A stretch of 32,722 nt of DNA from Oscillochloris sp. (GTDB lineage Bacteria; Chloroflexota; Chloroflexia; Chloroflexales; Chloroflexaceae). The translations under genes were made by a program, and so were the position numbers. Positions 1 to 8,551 of this stretch are shown here, in pieces. The stretch spans positions 1 to 32,722 of the forward strand of contig JAAUQO010000053.1 in the NCBI GenBank assembly GCA_012032775.1. The letters run 5' to 3'. The notes beneath the pieces are model-generated. The model was not told where the DNA came from and did no database searches. It worked only from the letters and a program-made list of their open reading frames with translations. Within the stretch, counting starts at the first letter, position 1, and each line of letters opens with the position of its first letter.

Positions 1-1469
1 GGTGCGTGTGCTGAACGGCGAGATCCAGAATCCCTTCGGCACCGGCTGGCGTGGGCGTGCCTGACAATGACGCTTTACTTCAATGCGCCGTACGAGTCGA
101 CCATTATTCCGGAGCCCAACCGCGAGCGGCGCTGCGCATTCCCTGGGTGCTGGTCGGCACGCTTACGGTGCTGACCACGTATTTACTGATGAGCCGGCTG
201 GCCGGGCGTATGTTCGGTCTGGCGACGGCGGCCCTGTTGGCGGCCTTTCATTATCATATTCACTTCTCACGGCTCGGCTCCAACCAGGTTGCCGATGCCT
301 TGTTCGCCGGCCTGGCGCTGTTATTTCTGTTTCGCGGCTACGACCGGCGCAGTCCGTTGTTCTGGACCCTCAGCGGTGTGGTGTTGGGCGCCTCGCAGTT
401 TTTCTACGCCGGGGCGCGCTTTGCGGCGGTGCTGGTGGCGGTGGTGACGCTGGTATTGTTCCTGCGCGACGGCCGACGTTTCTGGCGCGAGCAGTGGGTT
501 GGCGTTGCGTTGCTGGCCGGCGCCTTGCTGATCAGCGGCGCCCCGATGATCCAGTACGCGCTGCGCTTTCCCGACGATTACAACGCTCGTTTGAACGAGG
601 TCGGGATTATCCAGAGCGGTTGGTTGGAACGGGAGCAGGAGATTCGCGGCCAGGATGCCTTGCCGATCTTGTTCGATCAGTTTCAGCGGGCGGTATTGGC
701 CTATAACGCCTACCCCGATCGCACGGTGTGGTACGGGATTCCGCGTCCGTACTTCACCTTGATCCCCGGTACATTGTTTATTCTGGGGATCGGCTACGCC
801 GGATTGAACCTGTTCAATCGCCGGATCTTCCCATTGGTGGCCTGGTGGGGCGGCGCGATCCTTATGGGCGGCATGCTCACCGAGAGTCCGCCTTCCAGCC
901 AGCGCCTGGTGACGACGGCGGTGCCGGCGATGGCCCTGCTTGTGCTGGCCTTGATGCTGATTGTCCAGGGCTTATGGCGGGCGATTGGTTCGCGCGGCAT
1001 GCAGATACCGGCGCTGGCGCTGGCTGCGGCCACTGTGTTGATCGGCTTTGGCAGCGCGCGCTACTACTTTGTCGAGTACACGCCGCTACGGGTGTACGGC
1101 AATATGAACGCCGTGGTTGCCACCGAGTTGGCCGATTACGCCAACCGCGCAGTTGGGCCGGAGGGCCGGTTGTATTTCTTCGGCCCGCCGCGCATGTACG
1201 TCGATTTCGGCACGATCCCGTATCTTGCGCCGCAGGTGGCCGGTGTCAGTATCGTTGAACCCCTGGCGCGTCCCCCCGGCCCTGAACTGGTTTCGGCCGA
1301 CAAGGATGCGGTGTTCGTCTTCTTGCCCGAGCGCGAGGGCGAACTTGCGCAGGTGCGGCAAGCATATCCCGACGGCGACTATACGCTTGTGCCCTCGCCG
1401 ATCGACGGCGCCCCGTTGTTTAGTGTCTACACCGTTCCGCGTGATGCGTTAGTGATTCGGGCGCCGTAG
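1..1469 (+). CDS. Glycosyltransferase family 39-like membrane protein, C-terminal part, frameshifted at its start
   Basis: This is the downstream part of an integral membrane glycosyltransferase of the ArnT/PMT type, which would transfer a sugar from a lipid-linked donor. The gene begins before the window. From about base 120 the reading frame is open to the TAG at 1467-1469 and encodes repeated hydrophobic segments (IPWVLVGTLTVLTTYLL, then about seven more), followed by a soluble C-terminal domain of about 120 residues. The first 130 bases hold good coding sequence scattered over three frames: VLNGEIQNPFGTGW in frame 2, VGVP in frame 3, TMTLYFNAP in frame 1, SPTA in frame 2 and AALRIPW in frame 3. 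Removing about four single bases would join these pieces. The GTG at 51 is therefore not a true start. The pattern fits poor sequence at a contig end better than real decay. The family call rests on membrane topology and general resemblance. The gene overlaps the convergent amine oxidase gene by 21 bases. Confidence 0.7.
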
Positions 1470-2903
1470 CGCCGCAGTAGCCTGCATCTCTACGGCGGCG
1501 CGGCGGCCCGAAAGGAGTGCGCCATGAACAGTGGAGGGATGTTCGGCGCAGGTGTGTTCCCCGGCGAAAAAGAGCCTTGTGCCGACCGGCGCCGCCAGGA
1601 TGCGATGATCATCAGGGGTTGCACCCGGCGGCACAAACGAGTACGCACCCTGCGCATATGGGTCGGCGGCCCAACGTGAGGCCAGAATACCGGTCGGTTC
1701 GGGGATGGTGTTGCCGTAGATCATGCGCAGCACTGCCATTGCCTCGCCGGCCTGCGCAACGTCGCTCAATGCCTCAAGTGCGCGGCCATACTGCGCCGCA
1801 TTGAATGCAAGCAGGATCGGTTCATCGTTGTAGTAGGCCAGATTGAGCCACTCGGCCCAGGCGCCCTTTTGCGCGCCGGCGTATCCAAGCAACTCAACAT
1901 CGGCGTCCCAGAATACCTGTGGAAAGCGTAGGTAGAGCTTGTTCAGCACGCCGCTGCCCAGGCGCGTCAGTGCCGCCAGTTTCGCCTGCGGCAGATCCGG
2001 CGAAAACATCGGCGAACCGCTTTGCAGCACACCAAGCGGCAGGGCCACAATCGCCCGTTGCCCACGCAGAGTCCGGCCATCACTGAGCAGCGCCGACACC
2101 TCGCTGCCTGAATCCATGATCGCAGCGACCGGCGACTCCAGTTGCACCGCCAGGCCTTCCGCCAACCCGGCGACAAGTTGGCCGTAGCCGCCGGGAAACA
2201 GCACATCGCCGCCGCCGAATGCGCCGAAACCGGCGTCGAAATGCAGCAGCGACAAGCCATCCACGTCGGCGGCATACTCATGCTCGATCACCGAGTTGAT
2301 CGCATAGTCGAGTGCCCGGCGTTGTGCCGGGTTCAAACCACGCTCAGCCAGCATGGCTTCAAACATCGTTCCCAGACTACTGTCCGGCGCGCCTACAGCC
2401 TCACGGCGGCGGCGTTCCACATCGGCGGCTTCCAGCAACTCGTCCAGTGGCCCGTCGATCTGCGCGGCGTGTTCCTGATCGCTAAACGGCACCCCGGCAA
2501 CATCGTAGGCCTGTAAGGATTCGTAATCGGTTGGCACAACCTCGACCGCAAACCGCTCGACGAGTTCGCTCAGTGGATTACCGCGCACGCCATGGATCCA
2601 GGAAGCGCCCAGATCAAGCGGCACACCTGCCATTTCAGAGCTATAGACCCGCCCGCCGAGGCGATTGCGCGCCTCGATCAGCAACACATCCGCTCCGGCG
2701 TCGTGCAGATCACGCGCCGCCGCCAGTCCGGCCATGCCGCCGCCGATCACCAGTACATCATGGCTTTTCGCTTGCGGCGTTACCTGCGGCGCTTGTACCT
2801 GCGGCTGTTCGTCGCAGGCCGCCAGTAACCACAACGGCGGCAGGCTTAACAACGTTCGCAACAGCGTTCGTCGATCAATGGCGGGATGCCGGGTCGTCTG
2901 CAT
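1449..2903 (-). CDS. FAD-dependent amine oxidase, Tat-exported lipoprotein
   Basis: A flavin amine oxidase (monoamine/polyamine oxidase family) of 484 residues, which would oxidatively deaminate an amine; the substrate cannot be read from sequence. The N-terminus has a twin-arginine motif (DRRTLL, residues 10-15), a hydrophobic stretch and a lipobox LAAC with Cys30, so the protein is probably exported folded and anchored outside the membrane. The dinucleotide-binding motif VIGGGMAGLAAARDL starts near residue 52 and is followed by the acidic ribose-binding strand and RLGGR. The C-terminal FAD contact FAGEHTCAEHPSTVHGALL is intact, ending in an SGRRAA-type helix. Full length for the family. AAAGGA lies four bases before the ATG at 2903. 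No partner gene is adjacent: the neighbour in the same direction is absent, and the kinase gene at 3231 is divergent. Confidence 0.85.
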   Translation of the reverse strand: MQTTRHPAIDRRTLLRTLLSLPPLWLLAACDEQPQVQAPQVTPQAKSHDVLVIGGGMAGLAAARDLHDAGADVLLIEARNRLGGRVYSSEMAGVPLDLGASWIHGVRGNPLSELVERFAVEVVPTDYESLQAYDVAGVPFSDQEHAAQIDGPLDELLEAADVERRRREAVGAPDSSLGTMFEAMLAERGLNPAQRRALDYAINSVIEHEYAADVDGLSLLHFDAGFGAFGGGDVLFPGGYGQLVAGLAEGLAVQLESPVAAIMDSGSEVSALLSDGRTLRGQRAIVALPLGVLQSGSPMFSPDLPQAKLAALTRLGSGVLNKLYLRFPQVFWDADVELLGYAGAQKGAWAEWLNLAYYNDEPILLAFNAAQYGRALEALSDVAQAGEAMAVLRMIYGNTIPEPTGILASRWAADPYAQGAYSFVPPGATPDDHRILAAPVGTRLFFAGEHTCAEHPSTVHGALLSGRRAAVEMQATAALRRPNH

Positions 2904-3160
2904 ATGATCCTTTCGCGGGTTGCTTGTGTAGCCTGCTGCTACGACGCCCTAAGGCCTATTGTAGCCCCTTCCTGCGACTAGGGCAGGTCGGCCTACGTCC
3001 GTCGCGGGTTTGTAACGGCCTTGAGGCCGTCACCGTGCGCTGTGCGCCGGAGACGTACGGACGCTTGAGCGTACTAGGGGACGAAACACAATGCTTGCCG
3101 CGTTTGTTGCATTGACAGCCTGAATAACATAACTGTAAGCTGGTGGGCGCACAAAGTTGG
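2904..3160. other. Non-coding divergent intergenic region with small palindromes
   Basis: I see no convincing gene between the amine oxidase and the histidine kinase. The stretch holds several small palindromes: GTAGC-ctgct-GCTAC at 2928-2942, ACGGCC-TTGA-GGCCGT at 3015-3030, and an imperfect hairpin with a TTGA loop inside CGC/GCG at 3055-3074. A possible minus-strand -10 box TACAAT (2958-2963 read in reverse) could serve the amine oxidase, but its -35 is poor. I recognise no known riboswitch class. Confidence 0.4.
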
Positions 3161-3190
3161 TTGCTCTTATGTAATCCTGTATGCTATACT
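3161..3190 (+). promoter_or_regulatory. Sigma-70-type promoter of the histidine kinase/regulator operon
   Basis: TTGCTC at 3161-3166 and TATACT at 3185-3190 are 18 bases apart. TGC directly before the -10 makes it an extended -10. Transcription would start near 3197, giving a leader of about 34 bases with GGAG at 3220-3223 before the GTG at 3231. Confidence 0.65.
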
Positions 3191-3230
3191 TTCGCTACAA
3201 GCGTGTTGCCAAACCGGACGGGAGCGAGCA

Positions 3231-4253
3231 GTGAGCGTCGATCCATCGACACTGTTGGATGCGGCTCATGCCATTGTGGATGAGCAGTTGGCCCGCATGC
3301 GTGAGTTGCATGAATCGGCGCAACAACGGCTGCAACAGCTCGATAACGAGTTGCGCCAGGCCGAGCGTCAAATCGATGAACTGGCCATGCAGTTGCGCTT
3401 CGCAGCCGACCGCGCCCAGCCTCCGGCAGCCGGCTTGATCGAACGAGAGCAGGCGTTACGCAACACCCACGAAGTGCGCCGCAAGGAACAACAGGCGCTG
3501 CGCAAAGCGCAACGTCAACTCGATCAGTTGATGCGCCAGATCGATATGAGCAGTGCAACCCTGAGTGGCGCAGCTGAAGGCGATCGAGCCGATCCGTGGG
3601 TGCAGGCGCTGCGCGCTCAGGTGATCACCGGGCGTGAGGAAGAGCGCAGTCGCCTTGCCCGCGAAGTCCACGACGGCCCGGCTCAGGTGCTGGCGAACAA
3701 CCTGATGGGTGTCGAGCATTGTCTTGGTTTGCTGAACCAGGGCCGGCTTGAGCGACTTGGTGAGGTACTGACGCAGCTTGGAGTGAGCGCCCGGGAAGGG
3801 TTGCAGGAAGTGCGGCAGTTTATCGCCGACTTGCGGCCCGGAAAGTTGGATGAGCAGGGACTTGTGGCGGCACTATCCGATTATGTGCGGCGCTATCGCG
3901 ATACGGTCAGCGCTCAGGTGACATTTGAGGCCGAGCCGTTGCCGCGACTGCCGGCGGAAACCGAGATCGTCCTCTACCGGATTGTTCAGGAGTCGTTGCA
4001 AAATGCCCGCAAACACGCGCGCGGCGCTCCTGTGCATGTGACAATCACGGTGGTAAAGGGGCGCGTGCGCTTAGCTATTCGCGATGAAGGGCCGGGCTTT
4101 GCGCCGCGCGCGGTGGCTCGTCGCGCCGGCCGCGAGAATTGGGGCCTGACCAGTATGCGTGAACGGGCCGAGTTGATAGGGGCGCGATTTCTGGTGACTA
4201 CCAGCCCCGGTCACGGGACCGAAGTATCGGTCATACTTGCATTAATAACCTGA
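3231..4253 (+). CDS. DegS-type sensor histidine kinase (NarL-cognate class)
   Basis: A 340-residue cytoplasmic sensor kinase without membrane segments. Residues about 15-110 are rich in Glu, Gln, Arg and Leu and look like the long coiled coil of DegS. The HisKA_3 dimerisation box EEERSRLAREVHDGPAQVL follows, with phospho-acceptor His147. The HATPase domain shows the N box (VQESLQNARKHARG), the G1 box (DEGPGFAPR) and the G2 region (GLTSMRERAELIGA). It should autophosphorylate and pass phosphate to the response regulator encoded 64 bases downstream. With no sensor domain beyond the coiled coil, the signal is probably cytoplasmic or comes through protein contacts, as known for DegS; that part is inference. 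The GTG start is chosen for the GGAG seven bases upstream and the promoter ahead of it. Confidence 0.9.
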   Translation: MSVDPSTLLDAAHAIVDEQLARMRELHESAQQRLQQLDNELRQAERQIDELAMQLRFAADRAQPPAAGLIEREQALRNTHEVRRKEQQALRKAQRQLDQLMRQIDMSSATLSGAAEGDRADPWVQALRAQVITGREEERSRLAREVHDGPAQVLANNLMGVEHCLGLLNQGRLERLGEVLTQLGVSAREGLQEVRQFIADLRPGKLDEQGLVAALSDYVRRYRDTVSAQVTFEAEPLPRLPAETEIVLYRIVQESLQNARKHARGAPVHVTITVVKGRVRLAIRDEGPGFAPRAVARRAGRENWGLTSMRERAELIGARFLVTTSPGHGTEVSVILALIT

Positions 4254-4317
4254 TAGGTTGCTTCACGTCATTATAGTACCGCTGCCATCCATGGCAAGGG
4301 CTGGATAAGAGACAGCT

Positions 4318-5046
4318 ATGTCGAACCCGAAGATTCGTGTGCTGATTATCGATGATCATCCGCTGTTCCGTCAGGGTATTCGTTGGAGTCTGGAAGATGC
4401 CGCCGATATGGAAGTGGTGGCCGAAGCCGAGAATGGCCAGGAGGCGATCGCGCTGACGGAAAAATTGTCGCCTGATGTGGTTCTGGTTGACATAAATCTA
4501 CCCGGCTTAAACGGATTGGAAGTGGCGCGGGTGATCAAGCGCCGCGATCCGCGGATCGGGATCATCGTCCTGAGTGTCTACGAAGACGATGATCAACTCT
4601 TTCAGGCGATCAAGGTCGGCGCTGCGGCGTACTCGTCGAAAGATGTGAATCCCGAAGACTTGTTGTACTTTATTCGCAATGTTGCTACCGGTCGCTACTT
4701 GATCAATGATGCGGTGCTGGCCAAGCCAAGTGTCGCCTCGCGGGTGTTGCATCAGTTCCGCGAACTCGCTGCGACCGAGGATGAACAGACGACGGCCTTG
4801 TTTGCGCCGCTCACCTCACGCGAGATCGAGATTCTCGATTGTATCGCCCGTGGTCTTTCGAATAAAGAGATCGCCAACGAACTTAGTATCTCCGGCCAGA
4901 CGGTGAAGAACCATATCACCTCGATCCTTTCGAAGCTCCAGGTGAACGACCGTACAATGGCAGTGATATATGCGATCAAGCGGGGTTGGATCAAGATGGG
5001 TTACAGCCCCGGCGAAGAGGCACTCGGCGCCGGCGGCAAGTCGTAA
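4318..5046 (+). CDS. NarL/DegU-type response regulator
   Basis: A 242-residue two-domain response regulator. The receiver domain has the acidic pair Asp12-Asp13, the phospho-acceptor Asp58 (LVDINLPGLNG), a Ser switch residue (IIVLSVYED) and the conserved Lys in SSKDVNPEDL. A linker of about 20 residues leads to a LuxR-type helix-turn-helix (LTSREIEILDCIARGLSNKE, then ISGQTVKNHITSILSKL), which binds DNA. Together with the kinase just upstream it forms a DegS/DegU-like pair; the regulon is unknown. A small palindrome TGCCATCCATGGCA (4283-4296) lies in the 64-base spacer. The ribosome binding site is weak (AAGAG about eight bases upstream), which suggests coupling to the kinase message. The gene ends just before a strong terminator. 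Confidence 0.92.
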   Translation: MSNPKIRVLIIDDHPLFRQGIRWSLEDAADMEVVAEAENGQEAIALTEKLSPDVVLVDINLPGLNGLEVARVIKRRDPRIGIIVLSVYEDDDQLFQAIKVGAAAYSSKDVNPEDLLYFIRNVATGRYLINDAVLAKPSVASRVLHQFRELAATEDEQTTALFAPLTSREIEILDCIARGLSNKEIANELSISGQTVKNHITSILSKLQVNDRTMAVIYAIKRGWIKMGYSPGEEALGAGGKS

Positions 5047-5076
5047 GCCGGTTTACATCTAACTGTGCGACAACAG

Positions 5077-5109
5077 ACGGGGGCGCATCACCAGGTGATG
5101 CGCCCCCGT
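5077..5109. terminator. Bidirectional hairpin terminator between the regulator gene and topA
   Basis: Two perfect 16-base arms (ACGGGGGCGCATCACC and its complement) flank a single A, which in practice gives a tight GC-rich stem with a five-base loop. It sits midway between the convergent response regulator (ends 5046) and topA (ends 5129). A short GTTGTG follows on the plus side; there is no long T-run, but the symmetry and placement fit a terminator for both genes. Confidence 0.75.
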
Positions 5110-5128
5110 TGTGTATCCTGGAGCCTAC

Positions 5129-7549
5129 TTACGCACTCCGCTTGGTGGTGCGGCCCGGCGATTTTGCGGCGGGCTTTTTATTTGTGGTTTTGGGTGCGGT
5201 TTTGGTTGTCGATTTCGCAGCCGGTTTCTTGGCGGCCGGCTTTTTGGCAGCCGCCGTGGTATTGGCATCGACGGCAACTGCCGCAACCGGTTTGGGCACC
5301 GACAGATCGTTCAAATCGTTGGTGGCGAAGTCGCATTTCGGATAGCGCGAGCAGCCGTAGAACGGCCGGCCGAACTTACCGCGACGCTGGAGCAATTCGC
5401 CCTCGTGGCATTTCGGGCAGGCCACACCGGTGGGTTGCGGCAACGGCACCGGCTTGCCGTCTTTGCCGATTCGGCGCGTGCTGGAGCACTCGGGATAGCC
5501 TGAACAGCCCAAAAACGGCCCGAACCGGCTCTTTTTGATCACCATCGGCTTCCCGCAGAGGTTACACATCACATCGCTTGTCTCGGGGGCGCTGGCCTTG
5601 TCGAGCACAATCCGGCCGTCGCCGTCGCGATGGAAGTCGCTGGTGAAGTCGCACGAATCCGGCCCGCCGTCTTTGCTATAGCGCGTACAGGCCACAAATT
5701 CGCCGTTGCGCCCGAACTTGATCGCCAGGTAACCCTGCTGGCACTTCGGGCATTGCAGGTCGGTAACGATCTCCTCGCGCTTGACATTGCGCATCTCACG
5801 CTGGGCGTCGAGCAATCTGGCCTGGAAAGGGCCGTAGAAATCGTGCAGCACCGGCACCCAACGCTTTGCACCCTCGGCGATATCGTCGAGCTGCTGCTCC
5901 ATCTGCGAGGTAAAATCGAAATCGACGATCGACGGGAAGTGCTGTACCAGCAGATCCGTCACCACCCGGCCCAGGGTTGTCGGCAGGAGCTTCTTTTCGC
6001 TCAGTTCGACATACTCGCGATCCTGGATCGTCGAGATGATCGAGGCGTAGGTCGAGGGCCGGCCGATCCCCAGGCGTTCCAACTCTTTCACCAGGCTGGC
6101 CTCGGTGAAGCGCGGCGGCGGCTCGGTGAAGTGCTGGATCGGCAGCAATTGGAGCAGATCCAATGGTTCCTGCTCGGCCAATTGCGGCAGGCGGCGCTCG
6201 CTGTCCTCGTCCTCTTCGCCCTCGTCGAGGCTGACGTTATAGACCGCCAGGAAGCCGGGGAACTTGAGCACACTGCCGGTGGCGCGAAAGGTGTAGGGCG
6301 GATCGCCGGCCGGCTTACCCTTGAAGGCGCCGATATCCACCGTGGTGCTATCAAAGACCGCCGGAGCCATCTGGCTGGCCAGGAATCGTTTCCAGATCAG
6401 ATCATAGAGCCGGAACAGATCGCGGTCGAGCTTGCCGCCGATCTGTTCGGGGCTGCGGGCGCTGCTGGTGGGCCGGATCGCCTCGTGGGCCTCCTGCGCG
6501 CCCTTGCTGCGCGTCTTGTAGTTCGGCGCCTGGGCGGGCAGATACTCCTTACCGTAGCGATTCTCGATCACCTTGCGGGCCTCGGCCTGCGCTTCGGCGG
6601 CGATATTCACGCTATCGGTACGCATATACGTGATCAAGCCGATCGTCCCGTCGTCGCCGCCGATATCGACGCCCTCGTACAGCTTCTGGGCCACAGTCAT
6701 GGTGCGCTTGGCCGAGAAGCCGAGTTTGCGGGCCGCTTCCTGCTGCAGCGTCGAGGTGGTGAAGGGCGGCGCCGGGCTGCGGCGCTTATCTTTGCGTGTG
6801 ATCTTGCGCACGCTGTAGGTGGCGCCGTTTAGATCGGTGACAATTGTGTCGGCTTGTTCCTGATTTTCGATCGCGAATTTGTCGAGTTTCTTGCTGTTGC
6901 GCTCGATCAATACGGCCCGAAAGCCCTCGCGCTTCTTGCCGTTCTGGGGCTGATTCTGCTTGTCGAGATCGGCCTCGATCGTCCAATACTCGACCGGCAC
7001 AAAGGCCTCGACCTCACGTTCGCGATCGACAATCAGGCGTACGGCAACCGACTGCACACGCCCGGCAGACAACCCGCGCTTGACCTTATCCCAGAGCAAT
7101 GGGCTGAGTTGATAGCCGACGATCCGGTCGAGCACACGGCGGGCCTGCTGAGCCTCGACGAGATTGGTGTCGATGCGGCGCGGATTCTGGATCGCCTGTT
7201 GCACCGCATTCCGCGTGATCTCCTGAAAAATCACCCGATAGACCGGCTTGCGCCTCAGATCGACCGCCTGCGTAATATGCCAGGCGATCGCTTCACCCTC
7301 GCGATCGGGGTCGGTCGCAAGATAGACTTCGTCGGCGTTGCGTGCGGCCTGGCGCAGATCGTTAACCACTTTTTGCTTGGTAATTTCGTAGATCGGCTGA
7401 AAATCGTGCTCAATGTCGATCGACAGATCGCGCTTAGGCAGATCACGCACATGGCCCATACTTGAGGTGACACGATAGCCGCGCCCGAGATATTTTTGGA
7501 TCGTCTTTGCCTTCGCCGGCGACTCGACGATGATCAGTTTATCGCCCAT
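5129..7549 (-). CDS. topA: DNA topoisomerase I (type IA)
   Basis: An 806-residue type IA topoisomerase that relaxes negatively supercoiled DNA by single-strand passage. The Toprim domain shows IIVESPAKAKTIQKYLG at the N-terminus and ATDPDREGEAIAWH near residue 110. The catalytic tyrosine lies in GLITYMRTDSVNI, and the conserved FTEASLVKELERLGIGRPST follows. The C-terminus has three Cys4-type zinc ribbons (CPKC...C, CNLC...C, CPKC...C), then an Ala/Lys/Pro/Thr tail of about 50 residues (AAAKKPAAKKPAAK) resembling histone H1 or the C-terminal tails of actinobacterial topoisomerases, likely adding non-specific DNA affinity. AAGGAC sits six bases before the ATG. The gene is alone on its strand and has a near-consensus promoter about 130 bases upstream. 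Confidence 0.97.
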   Translation of the reverse strand: MGDKLIIVESPAKAKTIQKYLGRGYRVTSSMGHVRDLPKRDLSIDIEHDFQPIYEITKQKVVNDLRQAARNADEVYLATDPDREGEAIAWHITQAVDLRRKPVYRVIFQEITRNAVQQAIQNPRRIDTNLVEAQQARRVLDRIVGYQLSPLLWDKVKRGLSAGRVQSVAVRLIVDREREVEAFVPVEYWTIEADLDKQNQPQNGKKREGFRAVLIERNSKKLDKFAIENQEQADTIVTDLNGATYSVRKITRKDKRRSPAPPFTTSTLQQEAARKLGFSAKRTMTVAQKLYEGVDIGGDDGTIGLITYMRTDSVNIAAEAQAEARKVIENRYGKEYLPAQAPNYKTRSKGAQEAHEAIRPTSSARSPEQIGGKLDRDLFRLYDLIWKRFLASQMAPAVFDSTTVDIGAFKGKPAGDPPYTFRATGSVLKFPGFLAVYNVSLDEGEEDEDSERRLPQLAEQEPLDLLQLLPIQHFTEPPPRFTEASLVKELERLGIGRPSTYASIISTIQDREYVELSEKKLLPTTLGRVVTDLLVQHFPSIVDFDFTSQMEQQLDDIAEGAKRWVPVLHDFYGPFQARLLDAQREMRNVKREEIVTDLQCPKCQQGYLAIKFGRNGEFVACTRYSKDGGPDSCDFTSDFHRDGDGRIVLDKASAPETSDVMCNLCGKPMVIKKSRFGPFLGCSGYPECSSTRRIGKDGKPVPLPQPTGVACPKCHEGELLQRRGKFGRPFYGCSRYPKCDFATNDLNDLSVPKPVAAVAVDANTTAAAKKPAAKKPAAKSTTKTAPKTTNKKPAAKSPGRTTKRSA

Positions 7550-7859
7550 ATCGTCCTTTGTTTGAAGAAGATTTCAGTTAATTGAGGTTGTAAATAATTT
7601 TACACTCTTACATACTCTAGCTGATTACGACGCGTATCCCTGTTTCAAACTGCCCATTCCTACCCCGACCGTAAATCGTTAATGCACTATACGCGGGCAC
7701 TTTAGGCTTGTCAAGGGTAGGACAGGATAGAGGCGCCAGGATAAAGGCGGCGGGAGACAGCCGGCCAGAGTTTGAAGAGTCGGCCTCAGGCAGCAGGCGG
7801 CAGGCAGCACAGATCGGGTATGGTTGAGCTATTGTATGATCCTAGTGAAAGGTGTTGCA
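7550..7859. other. Intergenic region between topA and the acetyltransferase gene
   Basis: This 310-base divergent spacer holds the topA promoter at 7686-7714 and an AT-rich topA leader of about 130 bases (7550-7680). Bases 7741-7820 contain short repeats of GGCAGCAGGC type. GAAAGGTG at 7847-7854 serves the acetyltransferase. I see no further gene. Confidence 0.5.
7686..7714 (-). promoter_or_regulatory. Consensus promoter of topA
   Basis: Read on the minus strand, TTGACA (7714-7709) and TATAGT (7691-7686) are exactly 17 bases apart, a near-perfect housekeeping promoter. Transcription would start near 7680 and leave an untranslated leader of about 130 bases before the ATG at 7549. Confidence 0.8.
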
Positions 7860-8423
7860 ATGACGAGCGAATTCTTTCTGGCGCCGCTGAGCTACACCAC
7901 TTCCGAGTTTACGCTTCGCGCCTACGAGCCGGGCGATGGGGCCGAATTGCAGCGCTCGGTGGTGGCCTCGTATGAACATTTGCGGCCATGGATGAGCTGG
8001 GCGAAGGCGGAGCAGAGTGTGGCCGAATCGGAGAAAATCTGCCGGCGGGCGGCGGCACGTTATTTGCTGCACGAGGATTTTACCCTGGGAATCTGGATTG
8101 GCGACGAATTGGCCGGCGGCACAGGCTACCACCTGAGCCAGGGACCATTAAGCAGTTGCAATGCCGAGATCGGCATGTGGATCAGTGCGGCGCGGGCCGG
8201 GCAGGGCCTGGGTTCGCGGGTGCTGGCAGCGCTTGTAGATTGGGCCTACAGCGAGTGGCCCTGGCAGCGACTTGTCTGGCGCTGTGATACGCGCAATCAC
8301 GCCAGCATGCGCGTGGCCGAGAAGCATGGCTTCAGCCTGGAAGGCACATTTCGGCGCGATATGTTCGACACGGCCGGGGAACGCCGCGACACGCATGTGT
8401 TTGCGCGATTGCGGGGGGCGTGA
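7860..8423 (+). CDS. GNAT acetyltransferase, RimJ/RimL-like
   Basis: A 187-residue GNAT-fold N-acetyltransferase of the RimJ/RimL (ribosomal protein N-acetyltransferase) type, using acetyl-CoA. It opens with the family's substrate-loop region (FTLRAYEPGDGAELQRSVV, then HLRPWMSWA), continues with the central strand (AEIGMWISAA) and the acetyl-CoA pyrophosphate loop RAGQGLGSRVLAAL, and ends with the V-shaped strand and helix CDTRNHASMRVAEKHGFSLEG. The substrate is not predictable: relatives acetylate ribosomal proteins, antibiotics or other amines. A TTG at 7824 in the same frame would add 12 residues, but the ATG at 7860 is preferred because GAAAGGTG precedes it by five bases and the family domain begins right after it. 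Confidence 0.88.
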   Translation: MTSEFFLAPLSYTTSEFTLRAYEPGDGAELQRSVVASYEHLRPWMSWAKAEQSVAESEKICRRAAARYLLHEDFTLGIWIGDELAGGTGYHLSQGPLSSCNAEIGMWISAARAGQGLGSRVLAALVDWAYSEWPWQRLVWRCDTRNHASMRVAEKHGFSLEGTFRRDMFDTAGERRDTHVFARLRGA

Positions 8424-8452
8424 ACAGATTGGGCGCCTGATTCAGCGGAATT

Positions 8453-8481
8453 TTGCACGCATGGCTTAATGACGGTACAAT
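8453..8481 (+). promoter_or_regulatory. Promoter of glgC
   Basis: TTGCAC at 8453-8458 and TACAAT at 8476-8481 are 17 bases apart. The start would be near 8488. The leader contains a hairpin (8512-8534) and GGGAGG at 8543-8548, three bases before the glgC ATG. Confidence 0.7.
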
Positions 8482-8511
8482 CGGGGTACACCTGGGAATC
8501 ATCCATAAGCT

Positions 8512-8534
8512 CGTGGTTCAGGTATGACTGAACA
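8512..8534 (+). promoter_or_regulatory. Leader hairpin of glgC
   Basis: GTTCAG and CTGAAC pair perfectly around the loop GTATGA, and the stem continues outward as CGTG/ACG with one bulged G. It lies between the promoter and the ribosome binding site. A role in mRNA stability or translation is only inferred. Confidence 0.4.
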
Positions 8535-8551
8535 CGAACGACGGGAGGCCT

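Noticed and set aside
2531..3115. Plus-strand open frame across the start of the amine oxidase gene and the spacer
   Set aside because: It is mostly antisense to a clear gene, has no domain and is Arg/Pro-rich, as expected of a shadow frame.
5129..5290. Lys/Ala/Pro repeats at the end of topA as a separate repeat element
   Set aside because: They are in frame and form the basic C-terminal tail known from other topoisomerase I proteins.
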